Part shown: positions 1 to 9,211 of the stretch, one piece after another | Position numbering within the stretch: position 1 is the first letter of the stretch | How the letters are laid out: each line of letters opens with the position of its first letter | From: Clostridium_B lapidicellarium | GTDB taxonomy: Bacteria; Bacillota; Clostridia; Clostridiales; Clostridiaceae | Direction: 5' to 3' | Assembly (NCBI RefSeq): GCF_041224415.1 | Contig: NZ_JBGFFE010000007.1 | Span: 1 to 64,000, forward strand | DNA length: 64,000 bases | Made by a program: the position numbers and the translations under genes | The notes under the pieces: generated by a model | What the model was told of the DNA's origin: nothing | The model's input: only the letters and a program-made list of their open reading frames with translations | The model's database searches: none

Positions 1-252
1 ATGCCTGAATAAAACAGTCTCACCACCTAGTTTGTATTCTGTATCCCCTTTCCCTATAGTTATTGTCTTCATAAGTGGTGCTGTAGCCTCTGACAATTTT
101 TCTATTGATTCCTTGCTCATATGAGGACATTTGCTTATTTCCGCCGCTCCAGATGCCACTTTCATTGAAAAAGCCAGGCAGGTTGGAAATCCGCAGTCCT
201 TACAATTTTTTTTCGGTGTTAATTTAAATATACCTAATCCTGTTAAAGCCAT
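1..252 (-). CDS. acsC: Corrinoid iron-sulfur protein large subunit AcsC, N-terminal part
   Basis: The first 84 codons of AcsC, the large (gamma) subunit of the corrinoid iron-sulfur protein that carries the methyl group from methyl-THF to acetyl-CoA synthase. The visible part has the N-terminal 4Fe-4S motif KNCKDCGFPTCLAFSMK (residues about 15-31), whose Cys-x2-Cys-x4-Cys spacing is typical of the family. It starts with ATG at 252, preceded by an AGGGGG ribosome site. The rest of the gene lies to the left of the window, so nothing can be said about the cobalamin domain. It is the last visible gene of the minus-strand Wood-Ljungdahl cluster, directly after acsD, its heterodimer partner. Confidence 0.93.
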   Translation of the reverse strand, partial: MALTGLGIFKLTPKKNCKDCGFPTCLAFSMKVASGAAEISKCPHMSKESIEKLSEATAPLMKTITIGKGDTEYKLGGETVLFRH

Positions 253-292
253 TTTGAATCCCCCTTAATTTAAATACTAGTATAATTTTTTA

Positions 293-1237
293 TTATCCCA
301 ACAGTTCACTGATAAAGCTTCTCATTACTTCCACGGATTTAGGATGGCGAAGTATTATTGCATTACTTCCGGAAGCCAGTACTCCTGCAGCGGCTGCAAC
401 TTCCATGGAGATTCCCCTGTCTTCCTGATTTCCCCACTCCGGAGCTTCTTCTTCAGGTTCCACAGATTCTTTTGATTTCCATGTTTCAGAAGAAACCGGA
501 GATATAATTGGAATCTGAAGGGTTTTATCATTTTGAGTCAAGGCTGCAAGTTTCACCCTGTCCAAAGTTGATATAACATATTCATAACCATATCCACCTG
601 CCGAACATCCTACATTATCTACAACATTTTCATTTCCTATTCCAAGCTGATTTATCAAAATATTGATCTGTTTTGCCAAATTTATATCCACTGAAGATTC
701 AGCTACAACCTTGTTATTATAAGCCAGAACACCAGCGGCAGCGACGGTTTTATAATTGTCCTCTACTGCTGACATCAAAAGTACATTGTGCCCTTCAGCA
801 GCCTGGGCAATTTTTTCAAATAGCTTGGCATCTTTTTCGTGATTTCCCGTACCCGCAACCAAAAGTGGAGTCTTTATAGCTTCAACCACTGCTTTGACCT
901 TTTCTGCACAATCTTCAGGTGACGAATCCTTACCATTGGGATCCGCACTTACAAGTCTCAGGCATATGAAATCCGGACTATATTTTTTCTCAACAAACTG
1001 CGCCCATTTTACAGTATCATTTGAAACGTCTTTGTATAACTCCTTTAATGTATTTGTCCAGCCTTCCGGGTAAACATCTGAAATTTCCATACCAATTTTG
1101 GGTGTATTTCCCGTATTTCCGTCAAAGCTATAAAATGGAAGTACCGACTCTCCTCCAAGTTTTACAGCTTTCTCTCCAGTGCCAATTTCAACTTCACCAA
1201 TTTTCCCTGTATATTTCTGTATTGGTTTTTTAAACAT
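293..1237 (-). CDS. acsD: Corrinoid iron-sulfur protein small subunit AcsD
   Basis: The 314-residue small (delta) subunit of the corrinoid iron-sulfur protein, a TIM-barrel protein that pairs with AcsC to hold the cobalamin shuttling methyl groups to acetyl-CoA synthase. Its length and the motifs ISDVYPEGW, FICLRLVSADPNG, LVAGTGNHEKD and DNVGCSAGGYGYEYV fit the CdhD/AcsD family. It lies 40 bp from acsC and 12 bp from the upstream cooC, so it is co-transcribed with both. Nothing looks truncated. Function follows from family and cluster context; the assignment is secure. Confidence 0.95.
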   Translation of the reverse strand: MFKKPIQKYTGKIGEVEIGTGEKAVKLGGESVLPFYSFDGNTGNTPKIGMEISDVYPEGWTNTLKELYKDVSNDTVKWAQFVEKKYSPDFICLRLVSADPNGKDSSPEDCAEKVKAVVEAIKTPLLVAGTGNHEKDAKLFEKIAQAAEGHNVLLMSAVEDNYKTVAAAGVLAYNNKVVAESSVDINLAKQINILINQLGIGNENVVDNVGCSAGGYGYEYVISTLDRVKLAALTQNDKTLQIPIISPVSSETWKSKESVEPEEEAPEWGNQEDRGISMEVAAAAGVLASGSNAIILRHPKSVEVMRSFISELLG

Positions 1238-1249
1238 AATGCTGCCTCC

Positions 1250-2026
1250 TTAGTTACTTTTAAATTCAATTTTCGATAATATTTCATTTATTGCCTTTCT
1301 GCAGGATGAATCCTCCGGCAAATCCACCAGGGCTTTACCATCTGAATCATAGTCATATACCATCTGATCCATAGGCACAACTCCTATCAAATTCAGTTCC
1401 TGTTTTTTTATTTCCTCTTTTATGCCGGAATTTAACTTACCCTCTGGTGCCCTGTTCACTATGAGAAAAATCTGACCAACTTTCAAATTCAATTCAAGAG
1501 CCAGACGTTTTATTCTACCCACAGCCTGAATGCCCCTCCTCGAACAGTCACTTATTAGAAGCAGGGCATCAATAGGATCTATGAGCTTTCTGCTCAAATG
1601 CTCCATTCCAGCCTCATTGTCAACCACTATATAATCATAATTGCCTGAGAGCAGATCCACTTCTGCTTTAAGTATCCCGTTAACATAGCAATAACATCCA
1701 GGGCCCTGGGATCTTCCCATAACAATAAGATCATATCCGTCACCTTCAGTTATTGAAGTATTCAATTTGTACTTCAAATAATCTGCTTTTCTCATTCCTC
1801 CAGGGAAACTGTCTCCTGAAAGTGACTTGCGATTCACATCTTCTTTTATTTCTCCTATAGTTTCTTCGATTTCTGTTCCGAGCACTTCATTTAAATTGGA
1901 ATTGGCATCGGCATCAACAGCTAAAATGGAGCCCATATTCTTCCTTATCAAATAATCTATCAAAAGACCCGTCAAAGTAGTTTTACCTGTGCCTCCCTTA
2001 CCTGCTACAGCTATTTTATATCCCAT
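1250..2026 (-). CDS. cooC: CooC/AcsF-type nickel-insertion ATPase (second copy)
   Basis: A 258-residue MinD/ParA-type P-loop ATPase of the CooC/AcsF family, which loads nickel into CODH or acetyl-CoA synthase. The deviant Walker A motif GKGGTGKTT is at about residues 9-17, DADANSNLNE follows at about 39-48, and the Cys pair in GPGCYCYVNG matches the CxC metal-binding motif of CooC dimers. Its position next to acsD and acsC suggests it serves the acetyl-CoA synthase side, while the copy beside acsA serves CODH; that division is inference. It sits between lpdA and acsD with short gaps. Confidence 0.9.
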   Translation of the reverse strand: MGYKIAVAGKGGTGKTTLTGLLIDYLIRKNMGSILAVDADANSNLNEVLGTEIEETIGEIKEDVNRKSLSGDSFPGGMRKADYLKYKLNTSITEGDGYDLIVMGRSQGPGCYCYVNGILKAEVDLLSGNYDYIVVDNEAGMEHLSRKLIDPIDALLLISDCSRRGIQAVGRIKRLALELNLKVGQIFLIVNRAPEGKLNSGIKEEIKKQELNLIGVVPMDQMVYDYDSDGKALVDLPEDSSCRKAINEILSKIEFKSN

Positions 2027-2069
2027 AGTACAACCTCCTCATATCGTTATGGTAAAGATTATTTACAAC

Positions 2070-3452
2070 TTACTTAATGGCATTAATACACTGGCCATGG
2101 ACATCATGGAGTGCCTCCATTATTCCCTCTGAAAGCGTCGGATGAGGGTGGATAACCTCTCCCACTTGTTCTGCAGTGAGCCCAAGTTCACAGGCTACAG
2201 CAAGTTCACCAATCATATCCGTGGCACGCTCTCCTACTATTGCAGCCCCCACAATAACATCCTTCTCATCTGTTATCACTTTTACAAATCCCTGAAATTT
2301 GCCCATTGCCTGAGCTTTCCCAAGACTTCTAAAATCAAATTTGCCAACCTTGTAGTCCATTCCCCTTTTCTTTGCTTCACTTTCTTTAATTCCTACAGAC
2401 GCAATTTCGGGTTCTACAAATATACAGCTTGGTACAGCTTTATAACTCATCTTTTTCCTCTTATCCAAAAGAGCATTGTAGACAGCTACTACACCTTCTC
2501 TGGAAGCTACATGTGCAAGAGCCGGGCTTGGTATCAGGTCACCTACAGCATAAATACCCTCTATGTTGGTTTCCAGATATTCATTTACAATTACCCTGCC
2601 CTTTTTGTCAGTCTTAATTCCAACATTTTCTAGTCCCAATTTATCAGTATAAGCCCTCCTGCCAACAGCCACCAACATGGTCTCTGCTTCCAAAATCTTT
2701 CCGCTTTTTAATTCAGCAGTTACCCCGTTTTCTTTAACTTCCACACTGGATATGCCGTCTCCTACAAAATATTTTATTTTGTTCCGTTTAAAAGATCTCT
2801 GCAGCTGCTTTGCCACATCTTCATCTTCAAGAGGAGCCAGGTGGGGCAACATTTCAACTACTTTGACTTCAGTCCCCATACTGTGGAGGAAATACCCAAT
2901 TTCACATCCTATTGGTCCCCCTCCTACTAAAATCATGGATTTAGGAAGTTTATTTAAATTTAACACCTCATCAGAAGTTATAACTTTTTTACCATCATAT
3001 TTAAAAAACTTGGGTGTAACAGGCACGGATCCGGCTGCAAGTACAATTTTATCTCCACATACAATTTCCTTGGATCCATCTTCCCTTGTCACTTCTATGT
3101 TTCTGCTGTTTAGAAGTTTTCCACTCCCTTTTATAATTTTTACTCCCCTATATTTAAATATTGCCTCTATTCCCTTGACTAGTTGAGATACAATCTTATT
3201 TTTTCTCTTCATGATAAAATCGAAATCGACTTTTGCCTCTCCGCCAAGGTTGATTCCAAATTTAGATGAATTCTTTGACATTTCCAGCACATCCGAGCAG
3301 GCAAGCAATGCCTTAGTGGGGATACATCCGACATTCAGGCAGGTGCCCCCCACACATTTTTCTTCAATTACGGTTACATCTGCTCCCAAAATAGCAGCCT
3401 GAACAGCAGCTACATATCCGCCGGGTCCTCCCCCAATCACAACTAATTTCAT
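2070..3452 (-). CDS. lpdA: Dihydrolipoamide dehydrogenase-type flavoprotein
   Basis: A 460-residue pyridine nucleotide-disulfide oxidoreductase. The FAD-binding GGGPGGYVAA is at the N terminus, the redox disulfide is in GGTCLNVGCIPTK (about residues 35-47), the NAD-binding GGGPIGCEIGYF is at about 176-187, and the C-terminal dimer interface ends in HPHPTLSEG with the catalytic His. There is no lipoyl domain. In C. ljungdahlii-type acetogens an lpdA gene sits at this place, between metF and cooC. It may feed a glycine-cleavage-like H protein or the methylene-THF branch, but its exact partner is not shown by the sequence. Confidence 0.93.
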   Translation of the reverse strand: MKLVVIGGGPGGYVAAVQAAILGADVTVIEEKCVGGTCLNVGCIPTKALLACSDVLEMSKNSSKFGINLGGEAKVDFDFIMKRKNKIVSQLVKGIEAIFKYRGVKIIKGSGKLLNSRNIEVTREDGSKEIVCGDKIVLAAGSVPVTPKFFKYDGKKVITSDEVLNLNKLPKSMILVGGGPIGCEIGYFLHSMGTEVKVVEMLPHLAPLEDEDVAKQLQRSFKRNKIKYFVGDGISSVEVKENGVTAELKSGKILEAETMLVAVGRRAYTDKLGLENVGIKTDKKGRVIVNEYLETNIEGIYAVGDLIPSPALAHVASREGVVAVYNALLDKRKKMSYKAVPSCIFVEPEIASVGIKESEAKKRGMDYKVGKFDFRSLGKAQAMGKFQGFVKVITDEKDVIVGAAIVGERATDMIGELAVACELGLTAEQVGEVIHPHPTLSEGIMEALHDVHGQCINAIK

Positions 3453-3469
3453 TACAATCGCCCCTTTTT

Positions 3470-4345
3470 TTATAATCCTGCTTCGTCCAATATCAAAGGT
3501 ACATTTTCCTCTGCACCAATGGCCATTATATGAACTCCGTCAAATAATCTTTCTTCCTTAATCATCCTTATAAATTCTCCGGCTATTTTTATTCCCTCTT
3601 TAGTTTTGTCCTCGGCATTTTTTATTCTGTCAATAAGTTCGTCGGGTACAAATATGCCTGGTACATTTTTATTCATATATCTGGCCATGCCTGCAGACTT
3701 CAAAGGTACTATGCCAATCATGATCTTTGCATCCAGATCTTTGGTCTTCTCTTTGAATTCTTTTAAAGTATCTATGTCATAAACAGCTTGAGTTTGAAAA
3801 AATTTAGCTCCGGCTTTGATTTTCTTCCTCATTTTAATAATCTGAAGCTCTAAGGGCTCATACTTGGGGGTGACACAAGCTCCCAGATAGAATTTGGGGA
3901 TTCCACTTAACCCATTTCCGCTCATGTCCTTCCCTGCAGCTAAAGTGCTAGCCACCTGCAATATTCCAACGCTGTCAAGATCATAAACCGGCTTTGCCCC
4001 AGGATGATCCCCCACCCCGGTGTAATCTCCCGTAAGTGCCAAAACATTTTCTATTCCAAAAATACCTGCAGATAAGAGTTCCCCCTGAATTGCTATCCTG
4101 TTCCTGTCTCTTCCCGTTATCTGAAGCACAGGCTCCAGTCCTTCATCTTTTAGGATCTTACAGGTGGCAAGGGATGTAGCTTTCAATGTAGCAGATTGAA
4201 AATCTGTAACATTTACCGCATGAACCCTTCCCTTCACCTTATTGGCACACTCGATCAGGTGAGAGAGATCTGTTCCCTTGGGAGGTGCCATCTCGGCCGT
4301 AACTGCAAAATTACCTTTTTCAAAAGCTTCTTTCAGCAAGCTCAT
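3470..4345 (-). CDS. metF: Methylenetetrahydrofolate reductase, MetF subunit
   Basis: A 291-residue TIM-barrel flavoprotein that reduces methylene-THF to methyl-THF in the methyl branch of the Wood-Ljungdahl pathway. Family features are the N-terminal VTAEMAPPKGTD with the conserved Glu, LALTGDYTGVGDHPGAKPVYDLDS, and FFQTQAVYD in the second half. The gene follows metV by 24 bp, and in acetogens the two products form the MetFV complex. No residues look missing. The electron donor cannot be read from the sequence. Confidence 0.93.
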   Translation of the reverse strand: MSLLKEAFEKGNFAVTAEMAPPKGTDLSHLIECANKVKGRVHAVNVTDFQSATLKATSLATCKILKDEGLEPVLQITGRDRNRIAIQGELLSAGIFGIENVLALTGDYTGVGDHPGAKPVYDLDSVGILQVASTLAAGKDMSGNGLSGIPKFYLGACVTPKYEPLELQIIKMRKKIKAGAKFFQTQAVYDIDTLKEFKEKTKDLDAKIMIGIVPLKSAGMARYMNKNVPGIFVPDELIDRIKNAEDKTKEGIKIAGEFIRMIKEERLFDGVHIMAIGAEENVPLILDEAGL

Positions 4346-4369
4346 TTTTTTAAATCCCCCTTTTGACTA

Positions 4370-5020
4370 TTACTTATTCCTCAGATTTATTTTACCAGGG
4401 TGCGAATTCACTTGATAATCTCTGGGTTCTCTCAACTTTTCCAGATTATCAAGTTGTCCTAATTCTTTCAATCTATTGTAAATCAATATCCATGCACAAT
4501 CATTTTCGGGGTTAACTTCACATTTACCGTCCTTTGCCCCACCACAGGGTCCATTTAAAAGTCCCTTCGCACATTTAGTAATAGGACAAATCCCCCCGGT
4601 CCATCCAAGCTGGCAGTTTCCACAGGCCCTGCAGGCTTCAGAATACTTTCCTATTCTTTCCACTTCACCTATAAACATGGTATTGTTTCCTGGATAAACT
4701 GGAATATCAACCAATTTGGCTACAGTCTGTGTTCCATCCCCACAGGACAGGGACAGAACCGCATCTGTCTCTTTCAGCTCAGATCTTAACGATTTCAAAT
4801 CCCTTTTTGTTTTCAAAAAATTACAGGCAGGATCAAGTATTTTATAACCTAGAACTTTTTTACCGTTTTCCTCCAGTTTGGCTTTCATTTTCAGCACTTC
4901 CTCCTCCCCGCCTACTTTACAGGTGGTAGCACACAGGGAGCATCCAGTAATCACCACTTTTTTGCTGTCCTCAAGACATTCCAGTAATTCCTCAAAAGGT
5001 TTCTTTTCCGAAATAATCAT
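4370..5020 (-). CDS. metV: Methylenetetrahydrofolate reductase partner MetV
   Basis: A 216-residue Cys-rich protein of the MetV (methylene-THF reductase C-terminal-like) family. It carries early Cys residues in GCSLCATTCK (about 26-35) and a dense cluster CRACGNCQLGWTGGICPITKC (about 130-150), followed by NGPCGGAKDGKCEVNPENDC. These are expected to bind iron-sulfur clusters and zinc and to hand electrons to MetF. It lies between folD and metF. The last part resembles the C-terminal domain found fused to some longer MTHFR proteins. Confidence 0.9.
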   Translation of the reverse strand: MIISEKKPFEELLECLEDSKKVVITGCSLCATTCKVGGEEEVLKMKAKLEENGKKVLGYKILDPACNFLKTKRDLKSLRSELKETDAVLSLSCGDGTQTVAKLVDIPVYPGNNTMFIGEVERIGKYSEACRACGNCQLGWTGGICPITKCAKGLLNGPCGGAKDGKCEVNPENDCAWILIYNRLKELGQLDNLEKLREPRDYQVNSHPGKINLRNK

Positions 5021-5047
5021 ATTTTATACCTCCATTTAACCAAAGGT

Positions 5048-5902
5048 CTATAGGTTATTTTGCAGTTTGCAGGCTTTTACAATATGCTGTGCCAATATGG
5101 AAGAAGTTACCGAACCAACCCCTGCCGGCACGGGCGTAATCATCGAAGTTTTTGGCTGACAGTCTTCAGTGTTCACATCTCCGCAGATCCTTCCATTTTC
5201 ATCTATATTTATACCGACGTCTACGACCACAGCACCGTCTTTTACATATTTCGAATCTATCATTTTGGCTCTTCCTATAGCCACCACAAGTATATCCGCT
5301 TCCGAACAAATCTTCGGCATATCCACAGTTTTGGAATGACATATTGTAACTGTAGCATTTTTATTTAAGAGAAGCATGGCCATCGGCTTTCCGACTATCA
5401 TGGATCTACCTATTATAACCGCACGCTTCCCCTGCACAGGTATTTTATAATGCTTCAATATCTCTATAACAGCAGAGGGAGTACAGGGAGCAAACCCCGT
5501 TTTATCCTTTTCCATCACTTTTGCAACATTCACGGGGCTGAAACAGTCCACGTCCTTTTCAGGTGCAATTATATATTTTATAACATTCTCATCCAGCTGC
5601 CCCGGAAAAGGCCTGAACACCATTACCCCATTTACACTTTTATCTTCATTTATCTTCTTCAACTCATCAACAAACCTATCCTGTGTCACATCCTCGGGTA
5701 ATTCTTTAACAGCTGCTTCTATCCCAATTTTACTGCATCTTTTTAAAGCTCCTCTTTCATAAGCAAGGTCACTTCCGTTTGCCCCAACTCTCACCAACGT
5801 AAGCTTTGGGGTAATACCCTTTACCTTCAAATTTTCAACTTCTTTAGTTAAAGTTTGACTTATAGCATCCGCCACAGGTTTACCTTTAATTATCTGACCC
5901 AT
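5048..5902 (-). CDS. folD: Bifunctional methylene-THF dehydrogenase/cyclohydrolase FolD
   Basis: FolD interconverts methenyl-, methylene- and formyl-THF. Motifs include LVRVGANGSDLAYERGA near the N terminus, PEKDVDCFSPVN in the middle, the Rossmann segment VIIGRSMIVGKPMAMLLL and the terminal TPVPAGVGSVTSSILAQH. The chosen ATG (5902, 284 residues) has AAGGAG eight bases upstream; a GTG at 5920 would add six residues but would overlap that ribosome site. It lies between fchA and metV in the methyl-branch block. Because fchA encodes a separate cyclodeaminase, FolD may act mainly as the dehydrogenase here. Confidence 0.94.
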   Translation of the reverse strand: MGQIIKGKPVADAISQTLTKEVENLKVKGITPKLTLVRVGANGSDLAYERGALKRCSKIGIEAAVKELPEDVTQDRFVDELKKINEDKSVNGVMVFRPFPGQLDENVIKYIIAPEKDVDCFSPVNVAKVMEKDKTGFAPCTPSAVIEILKHYKIPVQGKRAVIIGRSMIVGKPMAMLLLNKNATVTICHSKTVDMPKICSEADILVVAIGRAKMIDSKYVKDGAVVVDVGINIDENGRICGDVNTEDCQPKTSMITPVPAGVGSVTSSILAQHIVKACKLQNNL

Positions 5903-5922
5903 ACTTATAATCTCCTTCACAT

Positions 5923-6564
5923 TTAAAATTGGCTTTTACAAAGTTTACTTAAAACCTTCTTGTACACTCTGTCAGCAACTTCAATACCATCCTCAACCAA
6001 AGGTTCTGTTTCCAATTTTATTTTTCTTACATACTCTTCATCTTTAATGGAATTTATGTTTATTATCACATTGAGCTGAGCTCCGATAATAGCAGCCTTA
6101 AGACACTGAACTCCAACACCCACATCACTTATGGCAAGTTTTGAACAATTGTCTACAAGTGCCTCATGAAGTTTAATTGCCTCATAAGCTTTCTTTAAAA
6201 TATTCACCGGGACAGTGCAAGCTTTCTTTAGACATTTTTCCAAGGTTTCAAATTTCAATCTTTTTTCCTCTTCAGTTTCTTTAGGCATTCCATAGGCTTT
6301 GGAAAGCGGCAGAAAACATTCTGCATCTTCATCAACCAGTTCTAAAAGTTCCTTCTGCAGGCAAGCTGCCCTTTTTAATATTCCCCTTATTTTTTCATCA
6401 TACTGGGCATATTTTTTCTTGCCTATAGTGAGGTTGCACACCATACTCCCCAGTGCCATACCTATGGATCCTACAATTGCAGAAGCCCCGCCCCCACCTG
6501 GTGCAGCTGCTTTAGAAGCCAGAACTCCCACAAAATTCCCACAAGTTTCATCTGCCAATTTCAT
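5923..6564 (-). CDS. fchA: Formimidoyl/methenyl-THF cyclodeaminase-cyclohydrolase FchA
   Basis: A 213-residue protein of the formiminotransferase-cyclodeaminase (FTCD_C) family, an all-alpha fold. In acetogens the stand-alone member is placed as the methenyl-THF cyclohydrolase. The N-terminal LASKAAAPGGGGASAIVGSIGMALGSMVCNLT glycine/serine-rich stretch and the Asp/Glu-rich middle (LVDEDAECFLPL) are typical. It is 23 bp from fhs and 20 bp from folD, matching the order of the reactions formate to formyl-THF to methenyl-THF to methylene-THF. Confidence 0.92.
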   Translation of the reverse strand: MKLADETCGNFVGVLASKAAAPGGGGASAIVGSIGMALGSMVCNLTIGKKKYAQYDEKIRGILKRAACLQKELLELVDEDAECFLPLSKAYGMPKETEEEKRLKFETLEKCLKKACTVPVNILKKAYEAIKLHEALVDNCSKLAISDVGVGVQCLKAAIIGAQLNVIININSIKDEEYVRKIKLETEPLVEDGIEVADRVYKKVLSKLCKSQF

Positions 6565-6586
6565 ATATCACTCCCCCTAAAATGTT

Positions 6587-8263
6587 CTAGAAAAGTCCAC
6601 TTATCACTCCATTTTCATCCACATCTATCTTTTCGGCTGCTGGAACAGTAGGAAGTCCTGGCATCTTCATTATTGAGCCAGTTATTGCAACTACAAAACC
6701 TGCTCCTGCTGAAACTGTAACCTCTCTTACCGTAATTTTAAATCCTGTAGGCCTTCCAAGTTTATCTTTATCATCTGTCAGAGAGTATTGAGTCTTGGCT
6801 ATACAAACCGGTGTCTTCCCAAACCCCAATTTTTCCAGTTCGTCAATTTGCTTGTTTGCCTGAGCTGTAAAGACTGCATCATCGGCACCATATATTTTCT
6901 GTGCTATAATTCTTATCTTGTCCCTAATCGGCAGCTTTTCGTCATAGGCAAATTCAAAATTATTTTTGCCGTTTTCTATAAGGTTCAATACTTCTTTTGC
7001 AACTTCTATTCCGCCTTCTCCGCCTTTTGCCCATACTTCCGACAGCTTTACATTAACTCCCAGCTCTTTGCACTTATCCTCCACCAACTTGAGTTCAGCT
7101 TTGGTATCTGTAGGAAATGCATTTAGTGCTACAACTGCCGGTAATTTGAATACTTTAGTTATATTTTCCACATGCTTCAGCAGGTTGGGAATTCCTTTTT
7201 CAAGAGCCTCGAGGTTTTCACTGTCCAGCTGTGTCTTTGGAACTCCACCGTTATATTTCAGCGCCCTCACTGTAGCGACTATTATAACGGCATCCGGTTT
7301 CAATCCACCCATTCTGCATTTGATATCCAGGAATTTTTCAGCGCCAAGGTCAGCACCAAATCCTGCCTCCGTAATTACATAATCACCAAGATGCAGTGCC
7401 ATTCTCGTTGCCATTATGGAATTACACCCGTGGGCTATATTTGCAAAAGGTCCGCCATGTACAAAAGCAGGAGTTCCTTCAAGAGTTTGTACCAAATTTG
7501 GTTTCAGTGCATCTTTAAGGAGTGCCGCCATGGCTCCTTCAGCTTTTAAATCATGGGCTGTCACAGGCTTCCCATCTCTTGTATAGCCAACTACTATTCT
7601 CGCGAGTCTGGCTTTTAAATCTTTTATGTCACTTGCCAGACAGAATATTGCCATGATTTCCGAGGCAACAGTTATGTCAAACCCGTCTTCTCTCGGTGTA
7701 CCGTTGGCTTTTCCACCCAATCCATCTACTACAAATCTAAGCTGCCTGTCATTCATGTCAACACATCTTCTCCACGTAATCCTCCTGGGATCTATATTGA
7801 GAGAATTGCCATGATAAATATGATTGTCTATCATAGCGGCCAGCAGATTATTTGCAGCGGTCATGGCATGTATATCTCCTGTAAAATGCAGATTTATATC
7901 TTCCATTGGAACAACCTGGGCATAACCGCCTCCCGCAGCTCCTCCTTTTATTCCAAACACAGGTCCCATAGATGGTTCTCTAAGAGCAACAATCACTGAT
8001 TTATTAAGCTTTGCAAGTGCGTCTGCCACTCCTATCGACGTAGTGGTCTTTCCCTCTCCGGCAGGCGTAGGGTTTATAGCTGTACACAGTATGAGTTTTC
8101 CCTTTTTGCTGGGCGTGGTTTTTAATAAATTGTAATCCACTTTTGCCTTATATTTTCCATATAACTCAATATCATCTTCAGAAATACCAATTTTCTTTGC
8201 AATATCCTGTATATTCTCCATTTTACATTCCTGAGCTATTTCAAGGTCTGATTTATAAGCCAT
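6587..8263 (-). CDS. fhs: Formate-tetrahydrofolate ligase Fhs
   Basis: A full-length 558-residue formyl-THF synthetase, which uses ATP to activate formate onto tetrahydrofolate, the entry step of the methyl branch. The P-loop PTPAGEGKTTTSIG is at about residues 66-79, followed by LREPSMGPVFGIKGGAAGGG, HFTGDIHAMTAANNLLAAMIDNH and a C-terminal TVSAGAGFVVAITGSIMKMPG. The gene is two bases from cooC, so translation is probably coupled. Length matches the family (about 556-560). Confidence 0.97.
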   Translation of the reverse strand: MAYKSDLEIAQECKMENIQDIAKKIGISEDDIELYGKYKAKVDYNLLKTTPSKKGKLILCTAINPTPAGEGKTTTSIGVADALAKLNKSVIVALREPSMGPVFGIKGGAAGGGYAQVVPMEDINLHFTGDIHAMTAANNLLAAMIDNHIYHGNSLNIDPRRITWRRCVDMNDRQLRFVVDGLGGKANGTPREDGFDITVASEIMAIFCLASDIKDLKARLARIVVGYTRDGKPVTAHDLKAEGAMAALLKDALKPNLVQTLEGTPAFVHGGPFANIAHGCNSIMATRMALHLGDYVITEAGFGADLGAEKFLDIKCRMGGLKPDAVIIVATVRALKYNGGVPKTQLDSENLEALEKGIPNLLKHVENITKVFKLPAVVALNAFPTDTKAELKLVEDKCKELGVNVKLSEVWAKGGEGGIEVAKEVLNLIENGKNNFEFAYDEKLPIRDKIRIIAQKIYGADDAVFTAQANKQIDELEKLGFGKTPVCIAKTQYSLTDDKDKLGRPTGFKITVREVTVSAGAGFVVAITGSIMKMPGLPTVPAAEKIDVDENGVISGLF

Positions 8264-8265
8264 TA

Positions 8266-9045
8266 TTATACCTCCATCTCCAATTTTTCTTTTATTTTTT
8301 TTATCTCCTCTACAGTTTTATTGTCAGAATCATAGGGAGATTTATTAACTCTGTCGGAATTTCCCACAGCACCACTATAGTGTATAAACCCAAGGCATTC
8401 TTTTTCATCTATATTTTGAAGTACAAACTCTTCATCCTCACTGTCTTTAATTTTATTGGCCACCACAAATATCTTTTCAATACCTATGTCTCCCGCCAAT
8501 TTTCTTACATGTTTAAAAGTTTGTATACTCCTTATACCAGGCTCCACGACAACAATAAATACATCTACACCTTGAGCTGTTCCCCTTCCTAAATGTTCAA
8601 TTCCCGCTTCCATGTCCATTATTACAATGTCCTTATTTTGAAGCAATAAGTGAGAAGTCAATTTCTTCAGCAAAACATTTTCCGGGCAGAAACACCCCGT
8701 ACCGCCGGTGTTAACCGTTCCCATTGTCAAAAGTCTAACACCATTATATTCTCTGCAGTATCTCTCCGGTATATCATCCACTTTAGGATTTAATTTAAAC
8801 ATTTTTCCAAAAGTTCCCGGTATAGATTTAGTTCTTTCAGCTACCAGCTTTTTCATTTCTGAAATCGGCACGATTTTTTTAGTTATCTCAGGGGGAAATC
8901 CTAAAGCCAGCGCTAAATTGGGATCAGGATCTGCATCCACAGCTAAAACCTTATACCCTTCTGATGCATATATTCTGCTTATCACTGCTGCAAGCGTAGT
9001 TTTTCCCACACCACCTTTACCCGTTATAGCCATCTTCATTTTCAC
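8266..9045 (-). CDS. cooC: CooC-type nickel-insertion ATPase for CODH
   Basis: A 259-residue MinD-like ATPase with Walker A GKGGVGKTTLAA (about residues 9-20), DADPDPNLALALG and the GGTGCFCPEN motif with the CxC pair that binds Ni or Zn in CooC. It lies between acsA (CODH) and fhs, so it most likely matures the CODH C-cluster. The start is the GTG at 9045, behind a GGGGGA ribosome site; an ATG two codons later is also possible. The 166-bp gap in front of it holds candidate operators, so this gene may begin an internally regulated transcript. Confidence 0.92.
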   Translation of the reverse strand: MKMKMAITGKGGVGKTTLAAVISRIYASEGYKVLAVDADPDPNLALALGFPPEITKKIVPISEMKKLVAERTKSIPGTFGKMFKLNPKVDDIPERYCREYNGVRLLTMGTVNTGGTGCFCPENVLLKKLTSHLLLQNKDIVIMDMEAGIEHLGRGTAQGVDVFIVVVEPGIRSIQTFKHVRKLAGDIGIEKIFVVANKIKDSEDEEFVLQNIDEKECLGFIHYSGAVGNSDRVNKSPYDSDNKTVEEIKKIKEKLEMEV

Positions 9046-9078
9046 CTATAATCCCCCTCTTTCCTTGATATATGCTTT

Positions 9079-9142
9079 TATCAAAGTGATACGTCAATAT
9101 ATTATGTATCACTTTGATAACATATTTTGTATCATTTTAATA
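9079..9142. promoter_or_regulatory. Three-site operator candidate upstream of cooC-fhs
   Basis: Two perfect 14-bp arms (9079-9092 and 9106-9119) form an inverted repeat. Each arm is itself the 13-bp palindrome TATCA-N3-TGATA. A third, degenerate site TATCATTTTAATA follows at 9130-9142. The block sits in the 166-bp gap between acsA and cooC. Repeated dyads of this kind are typical of a dimeric repressor or activator site, so an internally regulated promoter for cooC-fhs-fchA and onwards is inferred. I do not recognise the regulator. Confidence 0.6.
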
Positions 9143-9158
9143 ATTCATAAAATTAAAA

Positions 9159-9186
9159 CCCACTAGTATCCTGTTTCAGACACTGG
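9159..9186 (-). terminator. Weak terminator after acsA
   Basis: On the minus strand, downstream of the acsA stop, GTGTC pairs with GATAC and flanking CCA with TGG around an eight-base loop, followed by GTTTTAATTTT. The stem is imperfect (three-base bulge), so partial termination between acsA and cooC is possible. Confidence 0.4.
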
Positions 9187-9211
9187 CATATTAGTTGCTT
9201 GTATTTTAAAC

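Noticed and set aside
2142..2633. 163-codon plus-strand frame
   Set aside because: Antisense to lpdA, which is clearly real; no start signal.
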